Below, piece by piece: positions 37,872-49,233 of a stretch of 64,000 nt of DNA. A program made the translations under genes and the position numbers. Position 1 is the first letter of the stretch; the number at the start of each line of letters is the position of its first letter. Source of the DNA: Ptiloglossa arizonensis (lineage: Eukaryota; Arthropoda; Insecta; Hymenoptera; Colletidae). Location of the stretch: assembly GCF_051014685.1 (NCBI RefSeq), contig NW_027478385.1, positions 9,548,001 through 9,612,000 of the forward strand, read 5' to 3'. The notes under the pieces are model-generated. The model saw nothing but the letters and a program-made list of their open reading frames with translations, did no database searches and was not told the origin of the DNA.

Positions 37872-39639
37872 ACCGCTGTAATCGGGCGAGTTTCTACTTT
37901 CAGATGCAATAGGAATTTTTGGGTTAGGTCAATCCGTTCGCGAGATATGGGAGTTTGAAGCCAAGAAATGGTTGAGAAGGCAAAAAATTTTTCGTAATTC
38001 TGCTGCTCCAAACGCTTAACCAGAATGGCCTAGGGAAAAAATACACATACCGCTGTAATCGGGTGAGATTCTACTTTCAGATGCAGTAGGAATTTTTGGG
38101 TTAGGTCAATCCGTTCGCGAGATATGGGAGTTTGAAGCCAAGAAATGGTTGAGAAGGCAAAAAATTTTTCGCAATTCTGCTGCTCCAAACGCTTAACCAG
38201 AATGGCCTAGGGAAAAAATACACATACCGCTGTAATCGGGCGAGTTTCTACTTTCAGACGCAACAGGAATTTTTGGGTTAGGTCAATCCGTTCGCGAGAT
38301 ATGGGAGTTTGAATCCAAGAAATGGTTGAGAAGGCAAAAATTTTTCGCAATTCTGCTGCTCCAAACGCTTAACCAGAATGGCCTAGGGAAAAAATACACA
38401 TACCGCTGTAACCGGGCGAGTTTACACTTTCAGATGCAGTAGGAATTTTTGGGTTAGGTCAGTCCGTTCGCGAGATATGGTAGTTTGAAGCTAAGAAATG
38501 GTTGAGAAGACAACAAATTTTTCGCACTTCTGCTGCTTCAAACGCTTAACCAGAATGGCCTAGTGAAAAAATGCACATACCGTTGTAATCGGGCGTGTTT
38601 CTACTTTCAGACGCAATAGGAATTTCTGGGTTAGGTCAATCCGTTCGCGAGATATGGGAGTTTGAAGCCAAGAGATGGTTGAGAAGGCAAAAAAATTTTC
38701 GCAATCCTGCTGTTCCAAACGCTTAACCAGAATGGGCTAGGGAAGAAATACACATACCGTTGTAATCGGGCGAGTTTCTACTTTCAGATGCAACAGGAAT
38801 TTTTGGGTTAGGTCTATCCGTTCGCGAGATATGGGAGTTTGAAACCAAGAAATGCTTGAGAAGGCAAAAAATTTTTCGCAATTCTGCTGCTCAAAGCGCT
38901 TAACCAGAATGGGCTAGGGAAAAAATACACACACCGTTGTAATCGGGCGAGTTTCTACTTTCAGATGCAATAGGAATTTTTGGGCTAGGTCAATCCGTTC
39001 GCGAGATATGGGAGTCTGAAGCCAAGAAATGGTTGGGAAGGCAAAAAATTTTTCGCAATTCTGCTGCTCCAAACGCTTAACCAGAATGGCCTAGGGAAAA
39101 AATACACATACCGTTGTAATCGGGTGAGTTTCTACTTTCAGATGCAGTAGGAATTTTTGGGTTAGGTCAATCCGTTCGCGAGATATGGGAGTTTGAAGCC
39201 AAGAAATGGTTGAGAAGGCAAAAAATTTTTAGCAATTCTGCTGCTCCAAACGCTTAACCAGAATGGCCTAGGGAAAAAATACACATACCGCTGTAATCGG
39301 GTGAGTTTCTACTTTCAGCTGCAGTAGGAATTTTTGGGTTAGGTCAATCCGTTCGCGAGATATGGGAGTTTGAAGCCAAGAAATGTTTGAGAAGGCAAAA
39401 ATTTTTGGCAATTCTGCTGCTCCAAACGGTTAACCAGAATAGCCTACGGAAAAAATACACATACCGTTGTAATCGGGCGAGTTTCTACTTTCAGACGCAA
39501 TAGGAATTTTTGGGTTAGGTCAATCCGTACGCGAGATATGGGAGTTTGAAGCCAAGAAATGGTTGAGAAGGCAAAAAATTTTTCGCAATTCTGCTGCTAC
39601 AAACGCTTAACCAGAATGGCCAAGGGAAAAAATACACAT
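37872..39639 (+). repeat. 10-monomer tandem duplication, copy 2 (1,768 bp)
   Basis: Matches copy 1. Private differences include GGAAGAAATA near 38,743. Near its end it has CTGCTACAAACG and GGCCAAGGG, where copy 1 has CTGCTCCAAACG and GGCCTAGGG. Confidence 0.9.
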
Positions 39640-41331
39640 ACCGCTGTAATCGGGTGAGTTTATACTTTCAGATGCAGTAGGAATATTTGGGTCAGATCAA
39701 TCCGTCCGCGAGATGTGGGCGTTTGAATCCAAGAAATGGTTGAGAAGGCAAACAATTTTTCGCAATTCTGCTGCTCCAAACGCTTAACCAGAATGGCCTA
39801 GGGAAAAAATACACATACCTTTGTAATCGGGCGAGTTTCTACTTTCAGACGCAACAGGAATTTTTGGGTTAAGTCAATCCGTTCGCGAGATATGGGAGTT
39901 TGAATCCAAGAAATGGTTGAGAAGGCAAAAATTTTTTCGCAATTCTGCTGCTCCAAACGCTTAACCAGAATGGCCTGGGGAAAAAATACACATACCGCTG
40001 TAATCGGGCGAGTTTATACTTTCAGATGCAGTAGGAATTTTTGGGTTAGGTCAATCGGTTCGCGAGATATGGGAGTTTGAAGCTAAGAAGTGGTTGAGAA
40101 GACAACAAATTTTTCGCACTTCTGCTTCTCCAAACGCTTAACCAGAATGGCCTAGGGAAAAAATACACATACCGTTGTAATCGGGCGTATTTCTACTTTC
40201 AGACGCAATAGGAATTTCTGGGTTAGGTCAATCCGTTCGCGAGATATGGGAGTCTGAAGCCAAGAAATGGTAGAGAAGGCAAAAAATTTTTCCCAATTCT
40301 GCTGCTCCAAACGCTTAACCAGAATGGGATAGGGAAAAAATACACATACCGTTGTAATCGGGCGAGTTTCTACTATCAGACGCAGTAGGAATTTTTGGGT
40401 TAGATCAATCCGTTCGCGAGATATAGGAGTTTGAAGCCAAGAAATGGTTGAGAAGGCAAACAATTTTTCGCAATTCTGCTGCTCCAAACGCTTAACCAGA
40501 ATGGCCTAGGGAAAAAATACACATACCTTTGTAATCGGGCGAGTTTCTACTTTCAGACGCAACAGGAACTTTTGCGTTAGGTCAATATGTTCGCGAGATA
40601 TGGGAGTCTGAAGCCAAGAAATGGTTGGGAAGGCAAAAAATTTTCCGCAATTCTGCTGCTCCAAACGCTTAACCAGAATGGCCTAGGGAAAAAATACACA
40701 TACCGTTGTAATCGGGCGAGGTTCTACTTTTAGATGCAATAGGAACTTTTGGGCTAGGTCAATCCGTTCGCGAGATATGGGAGTTTGAATCCTCGAATTG
40801 GTTGAGAGGGCAAAAAATTGTTAGCAATTCTGCTAATCCAAACGCTTAACCAGAATGGCCTAGGGAAAAAATACACATAACGTTGTAATCGGGTGAGTTT
40901 CTACTTTCAGATGCAGTAGGAATTTTTGGGTTAGGTCAATCCGTTCGCGACATATGGGAGTTTGAAGCCAAGAAATGGTTGAGAAGGCAAAAAATTTTTA
41001 GCAATTCTGCTGCTCCAAACGCTTAACCAGAATGGCCTAGGGAAAAAATACACACACCGCTGTAATCGGGTGAGTTTCTACTTTCAGCTGCAGTAGGAAT
41101 TTTTGGGTTAGGTCAATCCGTTCGCGAGATATGGGAGTTTGAAGCCAAGAAATGTTTGAGAAGGCAAAAAATTTTTGGCAATTCTGCTGCTCCAAACGGT
41201 TAACCAGAATAGCCTAGGGAAAAAATACACATACCGTTGTAATCGGGCGAGTTTCTACTTTCAGACGCAATAGGAATTTTTGGGTTAGGTCAATCCGTAC
41301 GCGAGATATGGGAGTTTGAAGCCAAGAAATG
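39032..41331 (+). repeat. 13-monomer unit (2,300 bp), full-length ancestor of the 9-mer copies
   Basis: The sequence restarts at 41,332 with a shift of 2,300 bp (13 monomers less 1 bp) and runs in parallel to about 43,294. Markers shared include CTACAAACG, GTCCGCGAGATGTGGG, CTGCTTCTCC, GGTAGAGAAGG, CTTTTAGATGC and GCGACATATGGG. Four monomers present here (about 40,995-41,702) are missing from the following units. Confidence 0.85.
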
Positions 41332-41702
41332 GTTGAGAAGGCAAAAAATTTTTCGCAATTCTGCTGCTCCAAACGCTTAACCAGAATGGCCTAGGGAAAA
41401 AATACACATACCGTTGTAATCGGGTGAGTTTCTACTTTCAGATGCAGTAGGAATTTTTGGGTTAGGTCAATCCGTTCGCGAGATATGGGAGTTTGAAGCC
41501 AAGAAATGGTTGAGAAGGCAAAAAATTTTTAGCAATTCTGCTGCTCCAAACGCTTAACCAGAATGGCCTAGGGAAAAAATACACATACCGCTGTAATCGG
41601 GTGAGTTTCTACTTTCAGCTGCAGTAGGAATTTTTGGGTTAGGTCAATCCGTTCGCGAGATATGGGAGTTTGAAGCCAAGAAATGTTTGAGAAGGCAAAA
41701 AT

Positions 41703-43294
41703 TTTTGGCAATTCTGCTGCTCCAAACGGTTAACCAGAATAGCCTACGGAAAAAATACACATACCGTTGTAATCGGGCGAGTTTCTACTTTCAGACGCAA
41801 TAGGAATTTTTGGGTTAGGTCAATCCGTACGCGAGATATGGGAGTTTGAAGCCAAGAAATGGTTGAGAAGGCAAAAAATTTTTCGCAATTCTGCTGCTAC
41901 AAACGCTTAACCAGAATGGCCTAGGGAAAAAATACACATACCGCTGTAATCGGGTGAGTTTATACTTTCAGATGCAGTAGGAATATTTGGGTCAGATCAA
42001 TCCGTCCGCGAGATGTGGGCGTTTGAATCCAAGAAATGGTTGAGAAGGCAAACAATTTTTCGCAATTCTGCTGCTCCAAACGCTTAACCAGAATGGCCTA
42101 GGGAAAAAATACACATACCTTTGTAATCGGGCGAGTTTCTACTTTCAGACGCAACAGGAATTTTTGGGTTAAGTCAATCCGTTCGCGAGATATGGGAGTT
42201 TGAATCCAAGAAATGGTTGAGAAGGCAAAAATTTTTTCGCAATTCTGCTGCTCCAAACGCTTAACCAGAATGGCCTGGGGAAAAAATACACATACCGCTG
42301 TAATCGGGCGAGTTTATACTTTCAGATGCAGTAGGAATTTTTGGGTTAGGTCAATCGGTTCCCGAGATATGGGAGTTTGAAGCTAAGAAGTGGTTGAGAA
42401 GACAACAAATTTTTCGCACTTCTGCTTCTCCAAACGCTTAACCAGAATGGCCTAGGGAAAAAATACACATACCGTTGTAATCGGGCGTATTTCTACTTTC
42501 AGACGCAATAGGAATTTCTGGGTTAGGTCAATCCGTTCGCGAGATATGGGAGTCTGAAGCCAAGAAATGGTAGAGAAGGCAAAAAATTTTTCCCAATTCT
42601 GCTGCTCCAAACGCTTAACCAGAATGGGATAGGGAAAAAATACACATACCGTTGTAATCGGGCGAGTTTCTACTATCAGACGCAGTAGGAATTTTTGGGT
42701 TAGATCAATCCGTTCGCGAGATATAGGAGTTTGAAGCCAAGAAATGGTTGAGAAGGCAAACAATTTTTCGCAATTCTGCTGCTCCAAACGCTTAACCAGA
42801 ATGGCCTAGGGAAAAAATACACATACCTTTGTAATCGGGCGAGTTTCTACTTTCAGACGCAACAGGAACTTTTGCGTTAGGTCAATATGTTCGCGAGATA
42901 TGGGAGTCTGAAGCCAAGAAATGGTTGGGAAGGCAAAAAATTTTCCGCAATTCTGCTGCTCCAAACGCTTAACCAGAATGGCCTAGGGAAAAAATACACA
43001 TACCGTTGTAATCGGGCGAGGTTCTACTTTTAGATGCAATAGGAACTTTTGGGCTAGGTCAATCCGTTCGCGAGATATGGGAGTTTGAATCCTCGAATTG
43101 GTTGAGAGGGCAAAAAATTGTTAGCAATTCTGCTAATCCAAACGCTTAACCAGAATGGCCTAGGGAAAAAATACACATAACGTTGTAATCGGGTGAGTTT
43201 CTACTTTCAGATGCAGTAGGAATTTTTGGGTTAGGTCAATCCGTTCGCGACATATGGGAGTTTGAAGCCAAGAAATGGTTGAGAAGGCAAAAAA
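41703..43294 (+). repeat. 9-monomer HOR, copy 1 of 3 (1,592 bp)
   Basis: First of three successive units with a 1,592-bp period. It starts at TTTTGGCAATTC. Private bases are T at 41,922 (GGCCTAGGG against GGCCAAGGG) and C at 42,362, which converts the box TTCG to TTCC. Confidence 0.93.
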
Positions 43295-44886
43295 TTTTGG
43301 CAATTCTGCTGCTCCAAACGGTTAACCAGAATAGCCTACGGAAAAAATACACATACCGTTGTAATCGGGCGAGTTTCTACTTTCAGACGCAATAGGAATT
43401 TTTGGGTTAGGTCAATCCGTACGCGAGATATGGGAGTTTGAAGCCAAGAAATGGTTGAGAAGGCAAAAAATTTTTCGCAATTCTGCTGCTACAAACGCTT
43501 AACCAGAATGGCCAAGGGAAAAAATACACATACCGCTGTAATCGGGTGAGTTTATACTTTCAGATGCAGTAGGAATATTTGGGTCAGATCAATCCGTCCG
43601 CGAGATGTGGGCGTTTGAATCCAAGAAATGGTTGAGAAGGCAAACAATTTTTCGCAATTCTGCTGCTCCAAACGCTTAACCAGAATGGCCTAGGGAAAAA
43701 ATACACATACCTTTGTAATCGGGCGAGTTTCTACTTTCAGACGCAACAGGAATTTTTGGGTTAAGTCAATCCGTTCGCGAGATATGGGAGTTTGAATCCA
43801 AGAAATGGTTGAGAAGGCAAAAATTTTTTCGCAATTCTGCTGCTCCAAACGCTTAACCAGAATGGCCTGGGGAAAAAATACACATACCGCTGTAATCGGG
43901 CGAGTTTATACTTTCAGATGCAGTAGGAATTTTTGGGTTAGGTCAATCGGTTCGCGAGATATGGGAGTTTGAAGCTAAGAAGTGGTTGAGAAGACAACAA
44001 ATTTTTCGCACTTCTGCTTCTCCAAACGCTTAACCAGAATGGCCTAGGGAAAAAATACACATACCGTTGTAATCGGGCGTATTTCTACTTTCAGACGCAA
44101 TAGGAATTTCTGGGTTAGGTCAATCCGTTCGCGAGATATGGGAGTCTGAAGCCAAGAAATGGTAGAGAAGGCAAAAAATTTTTCCCAATTCTGCTGCTCC
44201 AAACGCTTAACCAGAATGGGATAGGGAAAAAATACACATACCGTTGTAATCGGGCGAGTTTCTACTATCAGACGCAGTAGGAATTTTTGGGTTAGATCAA
44301 TCCGTTCGCGAGATATAGGAGTTTGAAGCCAAGAAATGGTTGAGAAGGCAAACAATTTTTCGCAATTCTGCTGCTCCAAACGCTTAACCAGAATGGCCTA
44401 GGGAAAAAATACACATACCTTTGTAATCGGGCGAGTTTCTACTTTCAGACGCAACAGGAACTTTTGCGTTAGGTCAATATGTTCGCGAGATATGGGAGTC
44501 TGAAGCCAAGAAATGGTTGGGAAGGCAAAAAATTTTCCGCAATTCTGCTGCTCCAAACGCTTAACCAGAATGGCCTAGGGAAAAAATACACATACCGTTG
44601 TAATCGGGCGAGGTTCTACTTTTAGATGCAATAGGAACTTTTGGGCTAGGTCAATCCGTTCGCGAGATATGGGAGTTTGAATCCTCGAATTGGTTGAGAG
44701 GGCAAAAAATTGTTAGCAATTCTGCTAATCCAAACGCTTAACCAGAATGGCCTAGGGAAAAAATACACATAACGTTGTAATCGGGTGAGTTTCTACTTTC
44801 AGATGCAGTAGGAATTTTTGGGTTAGGTCAATCCGTTCGCGACATATGGGAGTTTGAAGCCAAGAAATGGTTGAGAAGGCAAAAAA
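43295..44886 (+). repeat. 9-monomer HOR, copy 2 of 3 (1,592 bp)
   Basis: Matches copies 1 and 3. It begins with a hybrid monomer in which A6 from one class joins TTTTGGC of another, leaving A6T4 instead of the usual A6T5 or A5T5. Confidence 0.93.
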
Positions 44887-46478
44887 TTTTGGCAATTCTG
44901 CTGCTCCAAACGGTTAACCAGAATAGCCTACGGAAAAAATACACATACCGTTGTAATCGGGCGAGTTTCTACTTTCAGACGCAATAGGAATTTTTGGGTT
45001 AGGTCAATCCGTACGCGAGATATGGGAGTTTGAAGCCAAGAAATGGTTGAGAAGGCAAAAAATTTTTCGCAATTCTGCTGCTACAAACGCTTAACCAGAA
45101 TGGCCAAGGGAAAAAATACACATACCGCTGTAATCGGGTGAGTTTATACTTTCAGATGCAGTAGGAATATTTGGGTCAGATCAATCCGTCCGCGAGATGT
45201 GGGCGTTTGAATCCAAGAAATGGTTGAGAAGGCAAACAATTTTTCGCAATTCTGCTGCTCCAAACGCTTAACCAGAATGGCCTAGGGAAAAAATACACAT
45301 ACCTTTGTAATCGGGCGAGTTTCTACTTTCAGACGCAACAGGAATTTTTGGGTTAAGTCAATCCGTTCGCGAGATATGGGAGTTTGAATCCAAGAAATGG
45401 TTGAGAAGGCAAAAATTTTTTCGCAATTCTGCTGCTCCAAACGCTTAACCAGAATGGCCTGGGGAAAAAATACACATACCGCTGTAATCGGGCGAGTTTA
45501 TACTTTCAGATGCAGTAGGAATTTTTGGGTTAGGTCAATCGGTTCGCGAGATATGGGAGTTTGAAGCTAAGAAGTGGTTGAGAAGACAACAAATTTTTCG
45601 CACTTCTGCTTCTCCAAACGCTTAACCAGAATGGCCTAGGGAAAAAATACACATACCGTTGTAATCGGGCGTATTTCTACTTTCAGACGCAATAGGAATT
45701 TCTGGGTTAGGTCAATCCGTTCGCGAGATATGGGAGTCTGAAGCCAAGAAATGGTAGAGAAGGCAAAAAATTTTTCCCAATTCTGCTGCTCCAAACGCTT
45801 AACCAGAATGGGATAGGGAAAAAATACACATACCGTTGTAATCGGGCGAGTTTCTACTATCAGACGCAGTAGGAATTTTTGGGTTAGATCAATCCGTTCG
45901 CGAGATATAGGAGTTTGAAGCCAAGAAATGGTTGAGAAGGCAAACAATTTTTCGCAATTCTGCTGCTCCAAACGCTTAACCAGAATGGCCTAGGGAAAAA
46001 ATACACATACCTTTGTAATCGGGCGAGTTTCTACTTTCAGACGCAACAGGAACTTTTGCGTTAGGTCAATATGTTCGCGAGATATGGGAGTCTGAAGCCA
46101 AGAAATGGTTGGGAAGGCAAAAAATTTTCCGCAATTCTGCTGCTCCAAACGCTTAACCAGAATGGCCTAGGGAAAAAATACACATACCGTTGTAATCGGG
46201 CGAGGTTCTACTTTTAGATGCAATAGGAACTTTTGGGCTAGGTCAATCCGTTCGCGAGATATGGGAGTTTGAATCCTCGAATTGGTTGAGAGGGCAAAAA
46301 ATTGTTAGCAATTCTGCTAATCCAAACGCTTAACCAGAATGGCCTAGGGAAAAAATACACATAACGTTGTAATCGGGTGAGTTTCTACTTTCAGATGCAG
46401 TAGGAATTTTTGGGTTAGGTCAATCCGTTCGCGACATATGGGAGTTTGAAGCCAAGAAATGGTTGAGAAGGCAAAAAA
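44887..46478 (+). repeat. 9-monomer HOR, copy 3 of 3 (1,592 bp)
   Basis: Matches copies 1 and 2 and carries the same A6T4 hybrid junction at its left edge. Its right edge runs into TTTTTAGC at 46,479, as in the 13-monomer form, so the array ends by resuming the ancestral order. Confidence 0.93.
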
Positions 46479-48171
46479 TTTTTAGCAATTCTGCTGCTCC
46501 AAACGCTTAACCAGAATGGCCTAGGGAAAAAATACACACACCGCTGTAATCGGGTGAGTTTCTACTTTCAGCTGCAGTAGGAATTTTTGGGTTAGGTCAA
46601 TCCGTTCGCGAGATATGGGAGTTTGAAGCCAAGAAATGTTTGAGAAGGCAAAAAATTTTTGGCAATTCTGCTGCTCCAAACGGTTAACCAGAATAGCCTA
46701 GGGAAAAAATACACATACCGTTGTAATCGGGCGAGTTTCTACTTTCAGACGCAATAGGAATTTTTGGGTTAGGTCAATCCGTACGCGAGATATGGGAGTT
46801 TGAAGCCAAGAAATGGTTGAGAAGGCAAAAAATTTTTCGCAATTCTGCTGCTCCAAACGCTTAACCAGAATGGCCTAGGGAAAAAATACACATACCGCTG
46901 TAATCGGGTGAGTTTATACTTTCAGATGCAGTAGGAATATTTGGGTTAGATCAATCCGTTCGCGAGATGTGGGAGTTTGAATCCAAGAAATGGTTGAGAA
47001 GGCAAACAATTTTTCGCAATTCTGCTGCTCCAAACGCTTAACCAGAATGGCCTAGGGAAAAAATACATATACCTTTGTAATCGGGCGAGTTTCTACTTTC
47101 AGACGCAACAGGAATTTTTGGGTTATGTCCATCCGTTCGCGAGATATGGGAGTCTGAAGCCAAGAAATGGTTGGGAAGGCAAAAAATTTTCCGCAATTCT
47201 GCTGCTCCAAACGCTTAACCAGAATGGCCTAGGGAAAAAATACACATACCGTTGTAATCGGGCGAGGTTCTACTTTCAGATGCAATAGGAATTTTTGGGC
47301 TAGGTCAATCCGTTCGCGAGATATGGGAGTTTGAATCCTCGAATTGGTTGAGAGGGCAAAAAATTGTTAGCAATTCTGCTGCTCCAAACGCTTAACCAGA
47401 ATGGCCTAGGGAAAAAATACACATACCGTTGTAATCGGGCGTGTTTCTACTTTCAGATGCAATAGGAATTTCTGGGTTAGGTCAATCCGTTCGCGAGATA
47501 TGGGAGTCTGAAGCCAAGAAATGGTTGAGAAGGCAAAAAATTTTTCGCAATTCTGCTGCTCCAAACGCTTAACCAGAATGGGATAGGGAAAAAATACACA
47601 TACCGTTGTAATCGGGCGAGTTTCTACTTTCAGATGCAACAGGAATTTTTGGGTTAGGTCAATCTGTTCGCGAGATATGGGACTTTGAAGCCAAGAAATG
47701 GTTGAAAAGGCAAAAAATTTTTCGCAATTCTGCTGCTCCAAACGCTTAACCAGAATGGCCCAGGGAAGAAATACACATACCGCTGTAATCGGGCGAGTTT
47801 CTACTTTCAGATGCAATAGGAATTTTTGGGTTAGGTCAATCCGTTCGCGAGATATGGGAATTTGAAGCCAAGAAATGGTTGAGAAGGCAAAAAATTCTTC
47901 GCAATTCTGCTGCTCCAAACGCTTAACCAGAATGGCCTTGGGAAAAAATACACATACCGTTGTAATCGGGCGAGTTTCTACTTTCAGACGCAGTAGGAAT
48001 TTTTGGGTTAGGTCAATCCGTTCGCGAGATATGGGAATTTGAAGCCAAGAAATGGTTGAGAAGGCAAAAAATTCTTCGCAATTCTGCTGCTCCAAACGCT
48101 TAGCCAGAATGGCCTAGGGAAAAAATACACATACCGCTGTAATCGGGCGAGTTTATACTTTCAGATGTAGT
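46479..48171 (+). repeat. Irregular satellite segment with many private variants
   Basis: Up to about 46,880 this follows 40,995-41,396 (shift 5,484). Beyond that, monomers carry bases I saw nowhere else, such as GGGTTATGTCC near 47,120, AATCTGTTCG near 47,660, AATTCTTCGC near 47,895 and GATGTAGTAGG near 48,165. Four adjacent monomers at 47,406-48,095 have lost the CCTAGG stop word on the minus strand, producing a 229-codon open frame that I do not regard as a gene. Confidence 0.8.
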
Positions 48172-48702
48172 AGGAATTTTTGGGTTATGTCAATCGGTTC
48201 GCGAGATATGGGAGTTTGAAGCTAAGAAGTGGTTGAGAAGACAACAAATTTTTCGCACTTCTGCTGCTTCAAACGCTTAACCAGAATTGCCTAGTGAAAA
48301 AATACACATACCGTTGTAATGGGGCGAGTTTCTACTTTCAGATGCAATAGGAATTTTTGGGCTAGGTCAATCCTTTCGCGAGATATGGGAGTTTGAAGCC
48401 ACGAAATGGTTGAGAAGGCAAAAAATTGTTAGCACTTCTGCTGCTCCAAACGCTTAACCAGAATGGCCTAGGGAAAAAATACACATACCGTTGTAATCGG
48501 GCGAGTTTCTACTTTCAGACGCAACAGGAATATTTGGGTTAGGTCAATCCGTTCGCGAGATATGGGAGTTTGAAGCAAAGAAATGGTTGAGAAGACAACA
48601 AATTTTTCGCACTTCTGCTGCTCCAAACGCTTAACCAGAATGGCCTTGGGAAAAAATACACATACCGTTGTAATCGGGCGAGTTTCTACTTTCAGACGCA
48701 AC
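48172..48702 (+). repeat. 3-monomer tandem duplication, copy 1 (531 bp)
   Basis: Exact 531-bp period (3 x 177) with the private marker GGGTTATGTCAATCGG, the TGTAATGGGGCG monomer, AATCCTTTCGCG and AAATTGTTAGCAC. It starts at AGGAATTTTTGGG within the monomer. Confidence 0.93.
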
Positions 48703-49233
48703 AGGAATTTTTGGGTTATGTCAATCGGTTCGCGAGATATGGGAGTTTGAAGCTAAGAAGTGGTTGAGAAGACAACAAATTTTTCGCACTTCTGCTGCTT
48801 CAAACGCTTAACCAGAATTGCCTAGTGAAAAAATACACATACCGTTGTAATGGGGCGAGTTTCTACTTTCAGATGCAATAGGAATTTTTGGGCTAGGTCA
48901 ATCCTTTCGCGAGATATGGGAGTTTGAAGCCACGAAATGGTTGAGAAGGCAAAAAATTGTTAGCACTTCTGCTGCTCCAAACGCTTAACCAGAATGGCCT
49001 AGGGAAAAAATACACATACCGTTGTAATCGGGCGAGTTTCTACTTTCAGACGCAACAGGAATATTTGGGTTAGGTCAATCCGTTCGCGAGATATGGGAGT
49101 TTGAAGCAAAGAAATGGTTGAGAAGACAACAAATTTTTCGCACTTCTGCTGCTCCAAACGCTTAACCAGAATGGCCTTGGGAAAAAATACACATACCGTT
49201 GTAATCGGGCGAGTTTCTACTTTCAGACGCAAC
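48703..49233 (+). repeat. 3-monomer tandem duplication, copy 2 (531 bp)
   Basis: Matches copy 1. It starts after GACGCAACAGG, where copy 1 starts after GATGTAGTAGG, which places the crossover at the AGGAATTTTT word. The flank after 49,233 reverts to GGGTTAGGTC. Confidence 0.93.

Noticed and set aside
47406..48095. A 229-codon minus-strand open frame, and all other open frames of 61-115 codons on both strands
   Set aside because: They are the satellite read in a frame preserved by the 177-bp period. The same peptide recurs at every duplicated block, starts and stops are single-base variants of the monomer, and there is no promoter, domain or unique sequence. None is annotated as a CDS.
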